DNA from: Thiothrix sp. UBA5583
GTDB lineage: Bacteria; Pseudomonadota; Gammaproteobacteria; Thiotrichales; Thiotrichaceae
Reading direction: 5' to 3'
DNA length: 64,000 bases
Assembly (NCBI GenBank): GCA_002425225.1
Contig: DILV01000003.1
Span: 38,824-102,823, forward strand
This document shows positions 28,932 through 37,352 of this stretch, piece by piece. A model generated the notes under the pieces. The model was not told where the DNA came from, did not search any database, and saw only the letters and a list, made by a program, of their open reading frames with translations. The position numbers and the translations under genes were made by a program. How positions within the stretch are numbered: position 1 is the first letter of the stretch; each line of letters begins with the position of its first letter.

Positions 28932-30296
28932 GTGCCGAATATTGCAGATATTTTCGTCAGCTTTGCTCATGTCGATGATCAGCCGGTTGCCAATCAGCAA
29001 CAGGGTTGGATTACGCATTTCACCAACGATTTGCGCGGCGAGTTAAACCGGCGCATGGGGCGCAAGGACAATTACCATTTCTGGAAGGATTTCCGCTTGC
29101 AGGGTAATGATGCGGTCACGCCGGAAATAGAGCAGCAGGTGACGCAAGCAAATACGTTGGTGATTCTGTTTTCCACCGGCTGGCTGGCTTCGCCTTGGTG
29201 TCAGAAAGAGCTGGAGTTGTTTTTGCAAAGCCACCCGGATGTCAAAGGGCGCATTTTCGTGGTCGAGTTGGAACGTTTCAGGCAGGAAGACAAGCCGTCA
29301 GTCATGCAGGATTTGCTCAATTACCCGTTTTGGCGCGTGACAGACAAAGACCGGGTGAGGCAATTGGGCTACCCCGTGCCGCAAGCTACGGATAGTGTTT
29401 ATTACGAACGGCTGGTGGATTTGTCACACGATCTTGCCAATACACTGAAAACCCTGCAAACCAGCACCGCCCAGCCCCCCGAACCACCCAAAGCCACGGT
29501 GTATGTTGCGCCAGTGGATTACCCCTTGTATAGCCAACGTTCCAACCTGATCAGCGAGTTGAAGCAGTTTGGGATTGCAACCTTGCCTGCTGCCAATACA
29601 CCCGACCCACATATCGACGCGAATCTGGCGCAATGTTCGCATTTTGTGCAATTGCTTGATGCACACTACACGATGGGCATTCCCTGTAACCAGCATTTTA
29701 CCGCCGAGGTGGCGAAAAAGCCGATCCTGCAATGGCGCGACCCCAAACTCGATTACGCGGGCGGGCATGTGCCGGAGGAACAGCGCAAGTTGCTGGAAGG
29801 TAAAACCGTGATTGCTGCACCGTTGGCAGATTTCATCCGCATGGTGCGCGAAGCGGTGTTGCCTAAACCCAAGCCGCCCGATGAGGAAACACCCAGAGTG
29901 AGCGGGGAACAAATGGTGTTTGTCCACGCCAGTCAGGATGACTTTGAACGGGCAAGGGAGGTGGCGAAAAACTTGCAGAAACGCGGTTACGGCATTGCTT
30001 TGCCACGCTATCAGGGTGAGCCGGAGCGTATCCGCAAAAGCATTGAACGTGGCTACCAGTGCTGTGATGTATTGCTGTTGGTGTACCACAAAGCGCCCGC
30101 CGAACTGGTGGAAGATTACTTGTCGGAAGCCAAGGTACAGACCTTGCAGCGTGATACCAAGCCGCCGATCCTGCTGTGTCAGGGGGACGATGCGGAGGAG
30201 TTGTATTTCATCCCGCCCGGTGTGAAACCGTTGGTGTGTCAGGGTGATTTCGACCAACACTGCCTTGAGCAGTTTCTGGCGGAGGTGGAAGCATGA
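28932..30296 (+). CDS. Protein with one canonical and two degenerate TIR-like domains
   Basis: A 454-residue protein without membrane segments. Residues about 4-160 form a TIR domain: IADIFVSFAHVDD, a DLR-rich first helix, FWKDFRLQG, LVILFSTGWL and SPWCQKELELF, whose glutamate lies where TIR NADases keep the catalytic Glu. A second module (about 170-325) opens with TVYVAPVDYPLYSQR and holds HFVQLLDAHYTMGIP and PILQWRDPKLD. A third (about 335-454) runs from MVFVHASQDDFERAREVA to CCDVLLLVYHK. The second and third look like degenerate TIR or related alpha/beta modules. Start is GTG 28932 (SD AGGGGA, about 9 bases); TTG 28926 is also possible. The stop overlaps the nSTAND ATG by 4 bp, so the pair is coupled. 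Likely an NADase or signalling effector governed by its partner; inferred. Confidence 0.8.
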   Translation: MPNIADIFVSFAHVDDQPVANQQQGWITHFTNDLRGELNRRMGRKDNYHFWKDFRLQGNDAVTPEIEQQVTQANTLVILFSTGWLASPWCQKELELFLQSHPDVKGRIFVVELERFRQEDKPSVMQDLLNYPFWRVTDKDRVRQLGYPVPQATDSVYYERLVDLSHDLANTLKTLQTSTAQPPEPPKATVYVAPVDYPLYSQRSNLISELKQFGIATLPAANTPDPHIDANLAQCSHFVQLLDAHYTMGIPCNQHFTAEVAKKPILQWRDPKLDYAGGHVPEEQRKLLEGKTVIAAPLADFIRMVREAVLPKPKPPDEETPRVSGEQMVFVHASQDDFERAREVAKNLQKRGYGIALPRYQGEPERIRKSIERGYQCCDVLLLVYHKAPAELVEDYLSEAKVQTLQRDTKPPILLCQGDDAEELYFIPPGVKPLVCQGDFDQHCLEQFLAEVEA

Positions 30297-33200
30297 GCCG
30301 CCCTAAACTCCAGCCATACCCCGGTTTGCGGGCGTTTGAACGTTACGAATCGCGCATTTTCTTTGGGCGGCAGCAACAGGTCGATGATTTGCTGGCTCGG
30401 CTTAAGCAGCACCATTTCCTTGCGGTGCTGGGCGCATCCGGCAGCGGTAAATCCTCGCTGGTGAAAGCGGGTTTGTTGCCGGGGCTGGAAAAAGGCTACA
30501 TGGGCGAAGTCGGTTCGCGCTGGGCGATTGCCGAGATGTGCCCCGGTGATCAGCCGTTTGTGCGGCTGGCGGAAGGGTTGCTGGCGGATAAGGTATTTGT
30601 GGCGGCGCAGGGGAGTTCCCCCCATCCTAACCTTCCCCCGCAAGGGGGAAAGGAACAAGAGGTGATCCCTTCTTCGCTCCCTGCCCCCCTTGCGGGGGAA
30701 GGGTTGGGGAAGGGGGGAAAGGCTGCGCCAGCAGCCTTAGCAGCAGAGTTACGCCGTGGCTCGCGCAGCTTGCACGAAATCCTCACCCACGCGCCGCTAC
30801 CCGCTGGCACGCGCCTGTTGCTGCTGGTTGACCAGTTTGAGGAAATGTTCCGTTTTCGGGAGCAGGAGGAAAATCAGGCGGCGGCTTTCGTCGCGCTGTT
30901 GTTGGAGGCTTGCACCCACCCGGATGTGTACGTGGTTATCACCATGCGTTCCGACTTTTTGGGGGCGGCGGCGGAATTCCACGGCTTGCCGGAGGCGATC
31001 AACGCCGGGCTGTACCTCACGCCGCGTTTGTCGCGGGAACAGTTGCGCGATGCGATTAGCTTGCCTGCGCAATTGTTTGGTGGGTCGGTGGAAGATGCGC
31101 TGGCAAATCACCTGTTGAATGAGGCGGGTAATGACCCTGACCAGTTGCCGCTGTTGCAGCACGCGCTGATGCGGCTGTGGGAAAACGACGCGGATAAAAT
31201 CCTCACGCTCGACGAATACCGGGGCTTGAGGGGCTTGCGCGGGGCGTTGAATGACCACGCGGAACAGGCTTGGCAGGAGTTGGATGCTGACGGGCAAGCG
31301 GTTGCTGAAGCGATGTTTCGCGCCCTCACCGAACGCAGCAAGGATGGGCAGGACATCCGCCGTCCGCTCAAGGTGCAGGCGTTGCTGGATATGACTGGGG
31401 TGGAATTGCCGACCCTGACGCGCATTGTCGATACCTTCCGCCAGCCGGGGCGCAATTTCCTGATGCCGCCGCCGCAAGTGGCGTTGACGGCGGATACGGT
31501 GCTGGATATTAGCCATGAAAGCCTGATCCGCCAGTGGCAGCGGCTGCAAGACTGGGTGGCGGCGGAAGGCGACAAGGCGGCGCTGTATTTGCGGCTGCTG
31601 GAGGGGGCGCAGCGTCATGCGGGTGGGCGTGGCGAATTGTGGCGCGGTACGGATTTGGCGGTGGCGCGGGAGTGGCGGGAGAAGACGCAGCCGAATGGGG
31701 CTTGGGCGGGGAGGTATGCGCCTGCGGCAGATTCCTCCGTCTCTCCCCCCCATCCTAACCTTCCCCCGCAAGGGGGGAAGGAACAAGAGATACTTCCTTC
31801 TACTGCTGCTGCGTCTTCCTCTTCGCTCCCTGCCCCCCTTGCGGGGGAAGGGCTGGGGATGGGGGGGAATGTTTCGGAGTACCACAATTTCACCTTGGCA
31901 ATGCAGTTCCTCAGCGAGAGTGAAGCGGAGGAGCAGCGTGTCCGCGAGGCGGAGGAGGCGCGGCGCAAGGCGGAATTGACGCAGGCACGGCGGCGGTTTG
32001 GCTTGGCGTTGGTGGGTTTGCTGATTGCAGCGGGCTTGGCGGTGTGGGGGGCGATTGAGCGTAACCGTGCCGAGCAACAGACCGTGCAGGTGCGCAAGAC
32101 TGAGCAGGCGCGTACCGAGAGCCTGTTCGACTCGACCTTGACCCATGCCTCACTGCTGACCAAGGTGGAAGATTTCGCGGCGACTGCCACCAAGCTGGAA
32201 AGCACCCGCCCGCTGGATGCGGACATCCCCGCGCCGCGCCGCCATGCCCGCGACCTGCTGGCGGGCTATACCGCCATGATGGGCGGGGCAGCGCAAGCCA
32301 CCTTGCAGGATGGCGACCAGCCTTTGCCAGCATTGGCTGGCGATGTTGCCATCAGCCCGGACGGGCATTGGCTGGCAGCCTCCGGCGAGCGCGGCACGGT
32401 AGCACTGTTTGAACGGGCGAGCGGCGAGCTGGTGCAGAAGCTGGAGGGGCATGATCCAAGCGCAGGCCGTAACGGTACAGTGTGGGATATTGTTTTCCAC
32501 CCTACCCAACCTTGGCTGTTTTCCGGCGGTGACGATGGGCAGATTATCCGCTGGGCATTGCCGCAGGCGGGGCAAGCCGCCAAGGTGTTGCAGCAGTGGC
32601 AGGTTGAGGCAGGTAGTGTGGGTGCACTGGCGTTGACCCCGGATGGCAAGGTGCTGGCGAGTGGGCATGATGATGGCAAGATTCGCTTGTGGGAGGTGAA
32701 AGAAACCCCTCCCAGCCTCCCCTTGTCAGGGGAGGGGCAAGACGGTTCTCCCCCTGATAAGGGGGAGTTAGAGGGGGTTTCTTCGCAGGGGAAAGGCACT
32801 TCGCCGAAGTTGTTGCGGGTGTTGGAAGGGCATAGCCAGAGGATTGCTGATGGACGTGGTTTGGCTTTTAGCCCGGACGGGGAGCGGCTTGCCAGTGCGT
32901 CTTATGACAATAGTGTGCGTTTGTGGGATTGGGAAAGCGGGAAAGAAACCCATCAGCTACAAGGACGCAGAGGTGTTGCATTCAGTCAGGATGGAAAAAA
33001 ACTGGCAAGTTCAAACTACGACAACACCATTTTATTGTGGAATGCCGAAACAGGAGAGCAAATCGGTAATCCGCTCAAAGGGCATCAGAACATGGTATTT
33101 GGCTTGCAATTCCTGCCTGACGGGCTGCTGGCTTCTGCCAGTCGCGACAACACCATCCGCCTGTGGGATGTGGCAACCGGCATTACCCGGCGCATCCTGC

Positions 33201-34279
33201 AAGGGCATACGGCAACAGTGGGCGGTTTGGCATTGTGGCAGGAGCAAGCAAGCGTGCTGCTGTACAGTGTCAGCAATGATGGCACGGTGAAACGCTGGGG
33301 TGGGGAGTTGCCGGGGCAATGGTTGGTTGATCTACCCAATGAACCAACGCCTAGTGCGATTTCCCCTGATGGCAAAACGGTGGTCGTTGGGTTCAATGAT
33401 GGCAGCTTGCGGGTTTATGCTTTGCCTAATCAGGAGGGGAAAGTAGCGTTATTATCTGAAATGACGGAAGCACATAAAGCTCGGTTGATTCGTTTGGCTT
33501 TTAACCATGATGGCTCTCGCCTAGCTTCCAGTGATTTGGATGGTGTCGTCAAAGTCTGGTCAGTCCATGAGGATGACGGTTTTTCCCTGCAACTGGAAAA
33601 GACCTTGAGTGAGCATAAGCGTGCTGTCCATGCCGTCGCTTTCTCCCCCGACGATTCCCAACTCGCCACTGCCAGCTATGACGGGCGCATCGGCTTGTTT
33701 GATCTGGTGGGTGAGGGGAAGCCGCAGTTGTTGGACGCACACCCATCGGGAAGTTCTGATGGCGTTGCCTCAGTCAGTTTCGATCCTACAGGACAATATT
33801 TACTGAGTGCCGGATTCAAAGATTTTGCCATTAAACTTTGGGATTTAGATGCTCAACCACCTACTCCCCAAACGCTTGCAATTGGGGCAGATAGATTGAT
33901 GTGGGCAAGCCTCAGCCCGGATGGTAAGCAACTCGCCAGTATGGGGCGCGAAGCCACCGTCAGCGTCTACCCCACCAGCGGCACTGACACACCCCTGCGC
34001 CTGAACGGGCATGAACAGACGGTGTTGAAAGCCATTTTCAGCCCGGATAGCCGCCAACTGGCAACGGTAAGCACTGACATGACCGTGCGGCTGTGGGATT
34101 TGGACACGCAAAGCGAACTGTTCCGTTTGCGTTTGCCGGATGATTGGAATCCCGCACGGGGGCGTGGGTCAGGTGTCTGGGACTTCGACTTCCGTTGTTC
34201 GCCGACGGGTTGCTGGATTGCCGTGCCGCTCACGTCGGGGAAGCAGGCGTTGTATAACTTGGGGAAGGTGGGGTATTAA
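30293..34279 (+). CDS. nSTAND NTPase with transmembrane segment and WD40 propeller
   Basis: A 1328-residue signal-transduction ATPase. The nSTAND1 start is PYPGLRAFERYESRIFFGR, Walker A is GASGSGKSS (47-55, Lys53) and Walker B is LLLLVDQFEEMF near residue 180. A helical region with DISHESLIRQWQRLQDWV leads to a coiled coil (about 530-565) and one membrane segment (about 568-588, LALVGLLIAAGLAVW), then about 12 WD40-type repeats (680-1310) with RLWDWESGKE, RLWDVATG and KLWDLDAQ. STAND proteins act as ligand-triggered switches; the WD40 face probably senses and the TIR partner probably acts. Three palindromic repeats interrupt the frame (residues 108-143, 484-526, 804-830), all outside core motifs. 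Translation is coupled to the TIR gene by ATGA. Confidence 0.88.
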   Translation: MSRPKLQPYPGLRAFERYESRIFFGRQQQVDDLLARLKQHHFLAVLGASGSGKSSLVKAGLLPGLEKGYMGEVGSRWAIAEMCPGDQPFVRLAEGLLADKVFVAAQGSSPHPNLPPQGGKEQEVIPSSLPAPLAGEGLGKGGKAAPAALAAELRRGSRSLHEILTHAPLPAGTRLLLLVDQFEEMFRFREQEENQAAAFVALLLEACTHPDVYVVITMRSDFLGAAAEFHGLPEAINAGLYLTPRLSREQLRDAISLPAQLFGGSVEDALANHLLNEAGNDPDQLPLLQHALMRLWENDADKILTLDEYRGLRGLRGALNDHAEQAWQELDADGQAVAEAMFRALTERSKDGQDIRRPLKVQALLDMTGVELPTLTRIVDTFRQPGRNFLMPPPQVALTADTVLDISHESLIRQWQRLQDWVAAEGDKAALYLRLLEGAQRHAGGRGELWRGTDLAVAREWREKTQPNGAWAGRYAPAADSSVSPPHPNLPPQGGKEQEILPSTAAASSSSLPAPLAGEGLGMGGNVSEYHNFTLAMQFLSESEAEEQRVREAEEARRKAELTQARRRFGLALVGLLIAAGLAVWGAIERNRAEQQTVQVRKTEQARTESLFDSTLTHASLLTKVEDFAATATKLESTRPLDADIPAPRRHARDLLAGYTAMMGGAAQATLQDGDQPLPALAGDVAISPDGHWLAASGERGTVALFERASGELVQKLEGHDPSAGRNGTVWDIVFHPTQPWLFSGGDDGQIIRWALPQAGQAAKVLQQWQVEAGSVGALALTPDGKVLASGHDDGKIRLWEVKETPPSLPLSGEGQDGSPPDKGELEGVSSQGKGTSPKLLRVLEGHSQRIADGRGLAFSPDGERLASASYDNSVRLWDWESGKETHQLQGRRGVAFSQDGKKLASSNYDNTILLWNAETGEQIGNPLKGHQNMVFGLQFLPDGLLASASRDNTIRLWDVATGITRRILQGHTATVGGLALWQEQASVLLYSVSNDGTVKRWGGELPGQWLVDLPNEPTPSAISPDGKTVVVGFNDGSLRVYALPNQEGKVALLSEMTEAHKARLIRLAFNHDGSRLASSDLDGVVKVWSVHEDDGFSLQLEKTLSEHKRAVHAVAFSPDDSQLATASYDGRIGLFDLVGEGKPQLLDAHPSGSSDGVASVSFDPTGQYLLSAGFKDFAIKLWDLDAQPPTPQTLAIGADRLMWASLSPDGKQLASMGREATVSVYPTSGTDTPLRLNGHEQTVLKAIFSPDSRQLATVSTDMTVRLWDLDTQSELFRLRLPDDWNPARGRGSGVWDFDFRCSPTGCWIAVPLTSGKQALYNLGKVGY
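30616..30720. repeat. Palindromic element A, in frame inside the nSTAND gene
   Basis: About 105 bp with long inverted arms. The 5' arm CCCCATCCTAACCTTCCCCC is answered by GGGGGAAGGGTTGGGG in the 3' arm, and each arm has its own hairpin (TTCCCCC-GCAA-GGGGGAA at 30633-30650). It encodes PHPNLPPQGGKEQE ... SLPAPLAGEGLG without a stop and lies between Walker A and Walker B. Its first 31 bp are shared exactly with element B. Confidence 0.85.
31744..31868. repeat. Palindromic element B, in frame inside the nSTAND gene
   Basis: About 125 bp; the same family as element A, in the same orientation and reading phase. Outer arms are nearly identical to A, but the central spacer is about 20 bp longer (encoding Thr/Ala/Ser-rich residues). 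It lies just before the coiled coil that leads to the membrane segment. Confidence 0.85.
32702..32781. repeat. Palindromic element C, in frame inside the WD40 region
   Basis: About 80 bp bounded by GAAACCCC and GGGGTTTC, with two internal hairpins (CCTCCCC/GGGGAGG at 32717-32736 and CTCCCCC/GGGGGAG at 32748-32767). It belongs to a different sequence family from A and B but has the same architecture. It encodes TPPSLPLSGEGQDGSPPDKG and falls in the loop between a RLWEV blade end and the next LLRVLEGH strand. Confidence 0.8.
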
Positions 34280-34282
34280 GTC

Positions 34283-34341
34283 TTGTCCCCCGTTCTCATC
34301 CTCTGTAACATTTCAGTATGACCTGTCATACGCGGAGTATG
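34283..34341 (+). promoter_or_regulatory. Promoter and operator of the toxin-antitoxin pair
   Basis: TTGTCC (34283-34288), 17 bp, TAACAT (34306-34311). A perfect inverted repeat GTATGAC-CT-GTCATAC (34316-34331) covers the expected start point, and a third half-site GTATG follows at 34337-34341. This is what an autoregulating ribbon-helix-helix antitoxin would bind. Confidence 0.6.
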
Positions 34342-34346
34342 CCCCC

Positions 34347-34616
34347 ATGAGAATCAATGCACGGCTGGAGGACAGCTACGAAGCCAAGTTTATGCTCGTC
34401 CAGCAACAGGAACACAAAAACCGTACTGACATCCTCAAAGAGGCACTTGACCAGTACTTCGCCCACAAACTCCAGCAACAAGAACAGAGCGCGTGGGAGA
34501 AAAACCAGCGGATATTGAAAATGCTGGCAGGTATCGGCAATGGCCCGGAAGACGGTTCGGTCAATTACAAAAAATACGTACAAGAGTATCTGAATGAAAA
34601 ATTCCCTGCTCGCTGA
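34347..34616 (+). CDS. Ribbon-helix-helix (CopG-like) antitoxin
   Basis: An 89-residue protein beginning MRINARLEDSYEAKFMLV with a short N-terminal beta strand, followed by NRTDILKEALDQYFAHKLQ, the usual CopG/RHH DNA-binding pattern. The polar C-terminal half (from about residue 45) would wrap the toxin. The ATG follows CGGAG by 10 bases. Its last 23 bp overlap the toxin start, so the two are translated together. It likely neutralises the PIN toxin and represses its own promoter at the palindrome just upstream. Confidence 0.72.
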   Translation: MRINARLEDSYEAKFMLVQQQEHKNRTDILKEALDQYFAHKLQQQEQSAWEKNQRILKMLAGIGNGPEDGSVNYKKYVQEYLNEKFPAR

Positions 34617-35019
34617 TACGGGGTTTTGGGTGGCGTTGATCAATCCCCAAGACCAGTTTCACGCTGTTGCTGTGCGCTATTTGGCAAACTGCCGCCATGA
34701 TCTGGTGACAACATGGCCTGTCATTACGGAAACCTGTTACATGCTGCTGAGCCGTCGGGGGATGCCTGCGGTAGAACAGTTTTTGAAAATTGGCAGTAGC
34801 GGTGACTTCAGCATTTTTCCTTTGACTAGCCAACATTTAGCAAGGTCAGCCGAGTTAATGGTCAAATATGCCGACCTGCCAATGGATTTAGCGGATGCTT
34901 CCATGGTGTTGTTGGCTGAATCATTAGGGCATGGGCGTATACTCTCGACTGACCAGCGTGATTTCAATACTTACCGCTGGAAGAATCACCAGCCGTTTGA
35001 AAACCTGCTACTGCCATAA
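34594..35019 (+). CDS. PIN-domain toxin (VapC-like RNase)
   Basis: A 141-residue PIN-fold ribonuclease. The acidic metal-binding set is visible: Asp8 in LLADTGFWVAL, Glu46 in VITETCYML, Asp98/Asp101 in DLADASMVLLAE and Asp120 in ILSTDQRDF. VapC-type toxins usually cleave tRNAs or rRNA when the antitoxin is degraded. It begins inside the antitoxin gene and ends 20 bp before parC. The pair may stabilise the adjacent accessory segment. Confidence 0.85.
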   Translation: MKNSLLADTGFWVALINPQDQFHAVAVRYLANCRHDLVTTWPVITETCYMLLSRRGMPAVEQFLKIGSSGDFSIFPLTSQHLARSAELMVKYADLPMDLADASMVLLAESLGHGRILSTDQRDFNTYRWKNHQPFENLLLP

Positions 35020-35039
35020 AGCAAAAATAAGAGACACCC

Positions 35040-37280
35040 ATGAACTACGAAGGCATCGAAACCCTCCCCTTGCAGGAATACACCGAAAAGGCGTACCTCG
35101 ACTACTCGATGTACGTCATCCTCGACCGCGCCCTGCCACACCTCGGCGACGGCTTGAAGCCCGTGCAACGCCGCATCGTCTACGCCATGTCGGAACTCGG
35201 TCTGAACGCCGCTTCCAAACACAAAAAATCCGCCCGCACCGTCGGTGACGTACTCGGCAAATTCCACCCGCACGGCGACTCGGCCTGCTACGAAGCGATG
35301 GTGTTGATGGCGCAGCCGTTTTCCTACCGCTACACCTTGGTGGATGGGCAAGGCAACTGGGGTTCGCAAGACGACCCGAAATCCTTCGCCGCCATGCGTT
35401 ACACCGAATCGCGCCTGACTGCCTATGCCAAAGTACTGTTGCAGGAATTGGGGCAGGGTACGGTCAACTGGCAACCCAACTTCGATGGCACGCTGGAAGA
35501 GCCGGTAGTGTTGCCCGCCCGCCTGCCGAATGTGCTGCTGAATGGCGCAACTGGCATCGCGGTGGGGATGGCAACCGACACTCCCCCCCACAACCTGCGC
35601 GAAGTGGTGACGGCTTGCATCCACCTGCTCGATCACCCGGACGCGAGCGTGGCGGAATTGTGCCAGTTTATCCCCGCCCCTGATTTCCCCACTGAAGCGG
35701 AAATAATCACCCCGGCAACTGATTTCATCAGCCTCTACGAAAAAGGCAATGGCACCTTCAAGATGCGAGCGCGTTATGAAGTGGAAGACGGTGATGTTGT
35801 AATCACCGCCTTGCCGTATCAGGTATCGGGCAGCAAGGTGCTGGAACAGATTGCCGCGCAGATGCAAGCCAAAAAATTGCCGCTGGTGGAAGACCTGCGT
35901 GATGAATCCGACCACGAACAGCCGGTGCGCCTAGTGATTGTGCCGCGTTCCAACCGCGTCGATGTTGAGATGCTGATGTCGCACCTGTTCGCCAGTACCG
36001 ATTTGGAACGCAGTTACCGCGTCAACATGAACATGATCGGCCTCAACGGTCGCCCGCAGGTCAAGGACTTGCGCCACATCCTCTCCGAATGGCTGACCTT
36101 CCGCCGCCAGACTGTTACCCGCCGCCTGCAATGGCGACTGGACAAAGTGGAAAAACGCCTGCACCTGTTGGCAGGTTTGCTGGTAGCTTTCCTTAATCTG
36201 GATGAGGTGATCCACATCATTCGTACCGAAGACGAGCCGAAAGCGGTACTGATGCAGCGTTTCGACCTGACTGAGATTCAGGCTGATTACATCCTCGACA
36301 CCAAGCTGCGTCAACTCGCGCGGCTGGAGGAAATGAAAATTAGGGGTGAGCAGGACGAGCTTCAGCAAGAACGCGAGGAATTGTTGTCATTGCTGGGTTC
36401 TGACACCAGGCTGACAGCGCTGATTCGTCAGGAGTTGCAGGAAGACGCTAGGCTCTACGGTGATAAACGCCGTTCCCCGCTCAGGGAACGTGCCGCTGCG
36501 CAAGTGTTGGATGAAACCGCGCTAACGCCTTCCGAGCCAGTCACGGTAGTGGTGTCGAAAATGGGCTGGATTCGTGCTGCCAAAGGTCACGAGATTGACC
36601 CGATCACCCTCAGTTACAAGCAGGGTGACGGTTTCCTCACCGCCGCACGCGGGCGTTCCAGCCAGTTGGTGGTATTGATGGATAACAGCGGGCGCACCTA
36701 TGCCCTCCCTGCCAACGGCCTGCCTTCCGCACGCGGGCAAGGTGAACCGCTTACCGGGAAATTGTCGCCACCTGCCGGAGCGCAATTCCAGTACGCGCTA
36801 ATGGGCAAAGACACTGACCAGTATTTGCTGGCATCGGTGGAAGGTTACGGTTTCCTCTGTTCCCTTGCCGACATGCAAAGTCGCAACAAGTCCGGCAAGG
36901 TGACACTGACCGCAGGCGATGGTGTGGCTATCCTGCCGCCTTTGCTGGTGAGTCATGTGGAAACTGATACGCTGGTCTTGGTGTCATCTTCCGGTTTCCT
37001 GCTGGTGATCAGTTTGCAGGACTTGCCAGTGTTGTCTAAAGGCAAGGGTAACAAGCTGATCAGCCTGAAAAAGGACGATCTGGGCATTGCCGGGGAAACC
37101 TTACAATTTGCTGCCATTCTGCCTGCCGGGGCGAGTATCACCATTCACTCTGGCAAAAAATTCAAGACCATCAAGGGCAGTGAACTGGATGAATACCGTG
37201 GCGAACGCGCCAAACGTGGCAAGTTGTTGCCAAAAGGTTTCCAGAATGTCAGCGGTCTGGAAATAGGCGGCAATCAGTAG
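35040..37280 (+). CDS. parC: DNA topoisomerase IV subunit A
   Basis: The DNA-cleaving subunit of topoisomerase IV, which unlinks daughter chromosomes. The catalytic tyrosine is Tyr121 in MRYTESRL. The quinolone-determining region [12 protein letters not shown] keeps Ser81 and Glu85 (E. coli Ser80 and Glu84), so no known ParC resistance change is seen. The N-terminal [25 protein letters not shown] and the C-terminal beta-pinwheel repeats are normal, and length (746) matches ParC rather than GyrA. It marks the right end of the accessory segment; parE is not in the window. Confidence 0.95.
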   Translation: MNYEGIETLPLQEYTEKAYLDYSMYVILDRALPHLGDGLKPVQRRIVYAMSELGLNAASKHKKSARTVGDVLGKFHPHGDSACYEAMVLMAQPFSYRYTLVDGQGNWGSQDDPKSFAAMRYTESRLTAYAKVLLQELGQGTVNWQPNFDGTLEEPVVLPARLPNVLLNGATGIAVGMATDTPPHNLREVVTACIHLLDHPDASVAELCQFIPAPDFPTEAEIITPATDFISLYEKGNGTFKMRARYEVEDGDVVITALPYQVSGSKVLEQIAAQMQAKKLPLVEDLRDESDHEQPVRLVIVPRSNRVDVEMLMSHLFASTDLERSYRVNMNMIGLNGRPQVKDLRHILSEWLTFRRQTVTRRLQWRLDKVEKRLHLLAGLLVAFLNLDEVIHIIRTEDEPKAVLMQRFDLTEIQADYILDTKLRQLARLEEMKIRGEQDELQQEREELLSLLGSDTRLTALIRQELQEDARLYGDKRRSPLRERAAAQVLDETALTPSEPVTVVVSKMGWIRAAKGHEIDPITLSYKQGDGFLTAARGRSSQLVVLMDNSGRTYALPANGLPSARGQGEPLTGKLSPPAGAQFQYALMGKDTDQYLLASVEGYGFLCSLADMQSRNKSGKVTLTAGDGVAILPPLLVSHVETDTLVLVSSSGFLLVISLQDLPVLSKGKGNKLISLKKDDLGIAGETLQFAAILPAGASITIHSGKKFKTIKGSELDEYRGERAKRGKLLPKGFQNVSGLEIGGNQ

Positions 37281-37352
37281 GGAATACTTGCATACCTGTA
37301 CACCTAACCTAATATTCACGGCATAAACAAGAAACCCGGAGGTTAACGGAAC

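Noticed and set aside
30797..32146. A 449-codon open frame on the minus strand inside the nSTAND gene
   Set aside because: It is GC-rich antisense of a gene with clear Walker motifs; its Arg/Pro/His-rich translation matches no family.
30616..32781. CRISPR-like repeats
   Set aside because: The repeats are large palindromes inside an open frame, not short direct repeats with even spacers; no cas genes are present.
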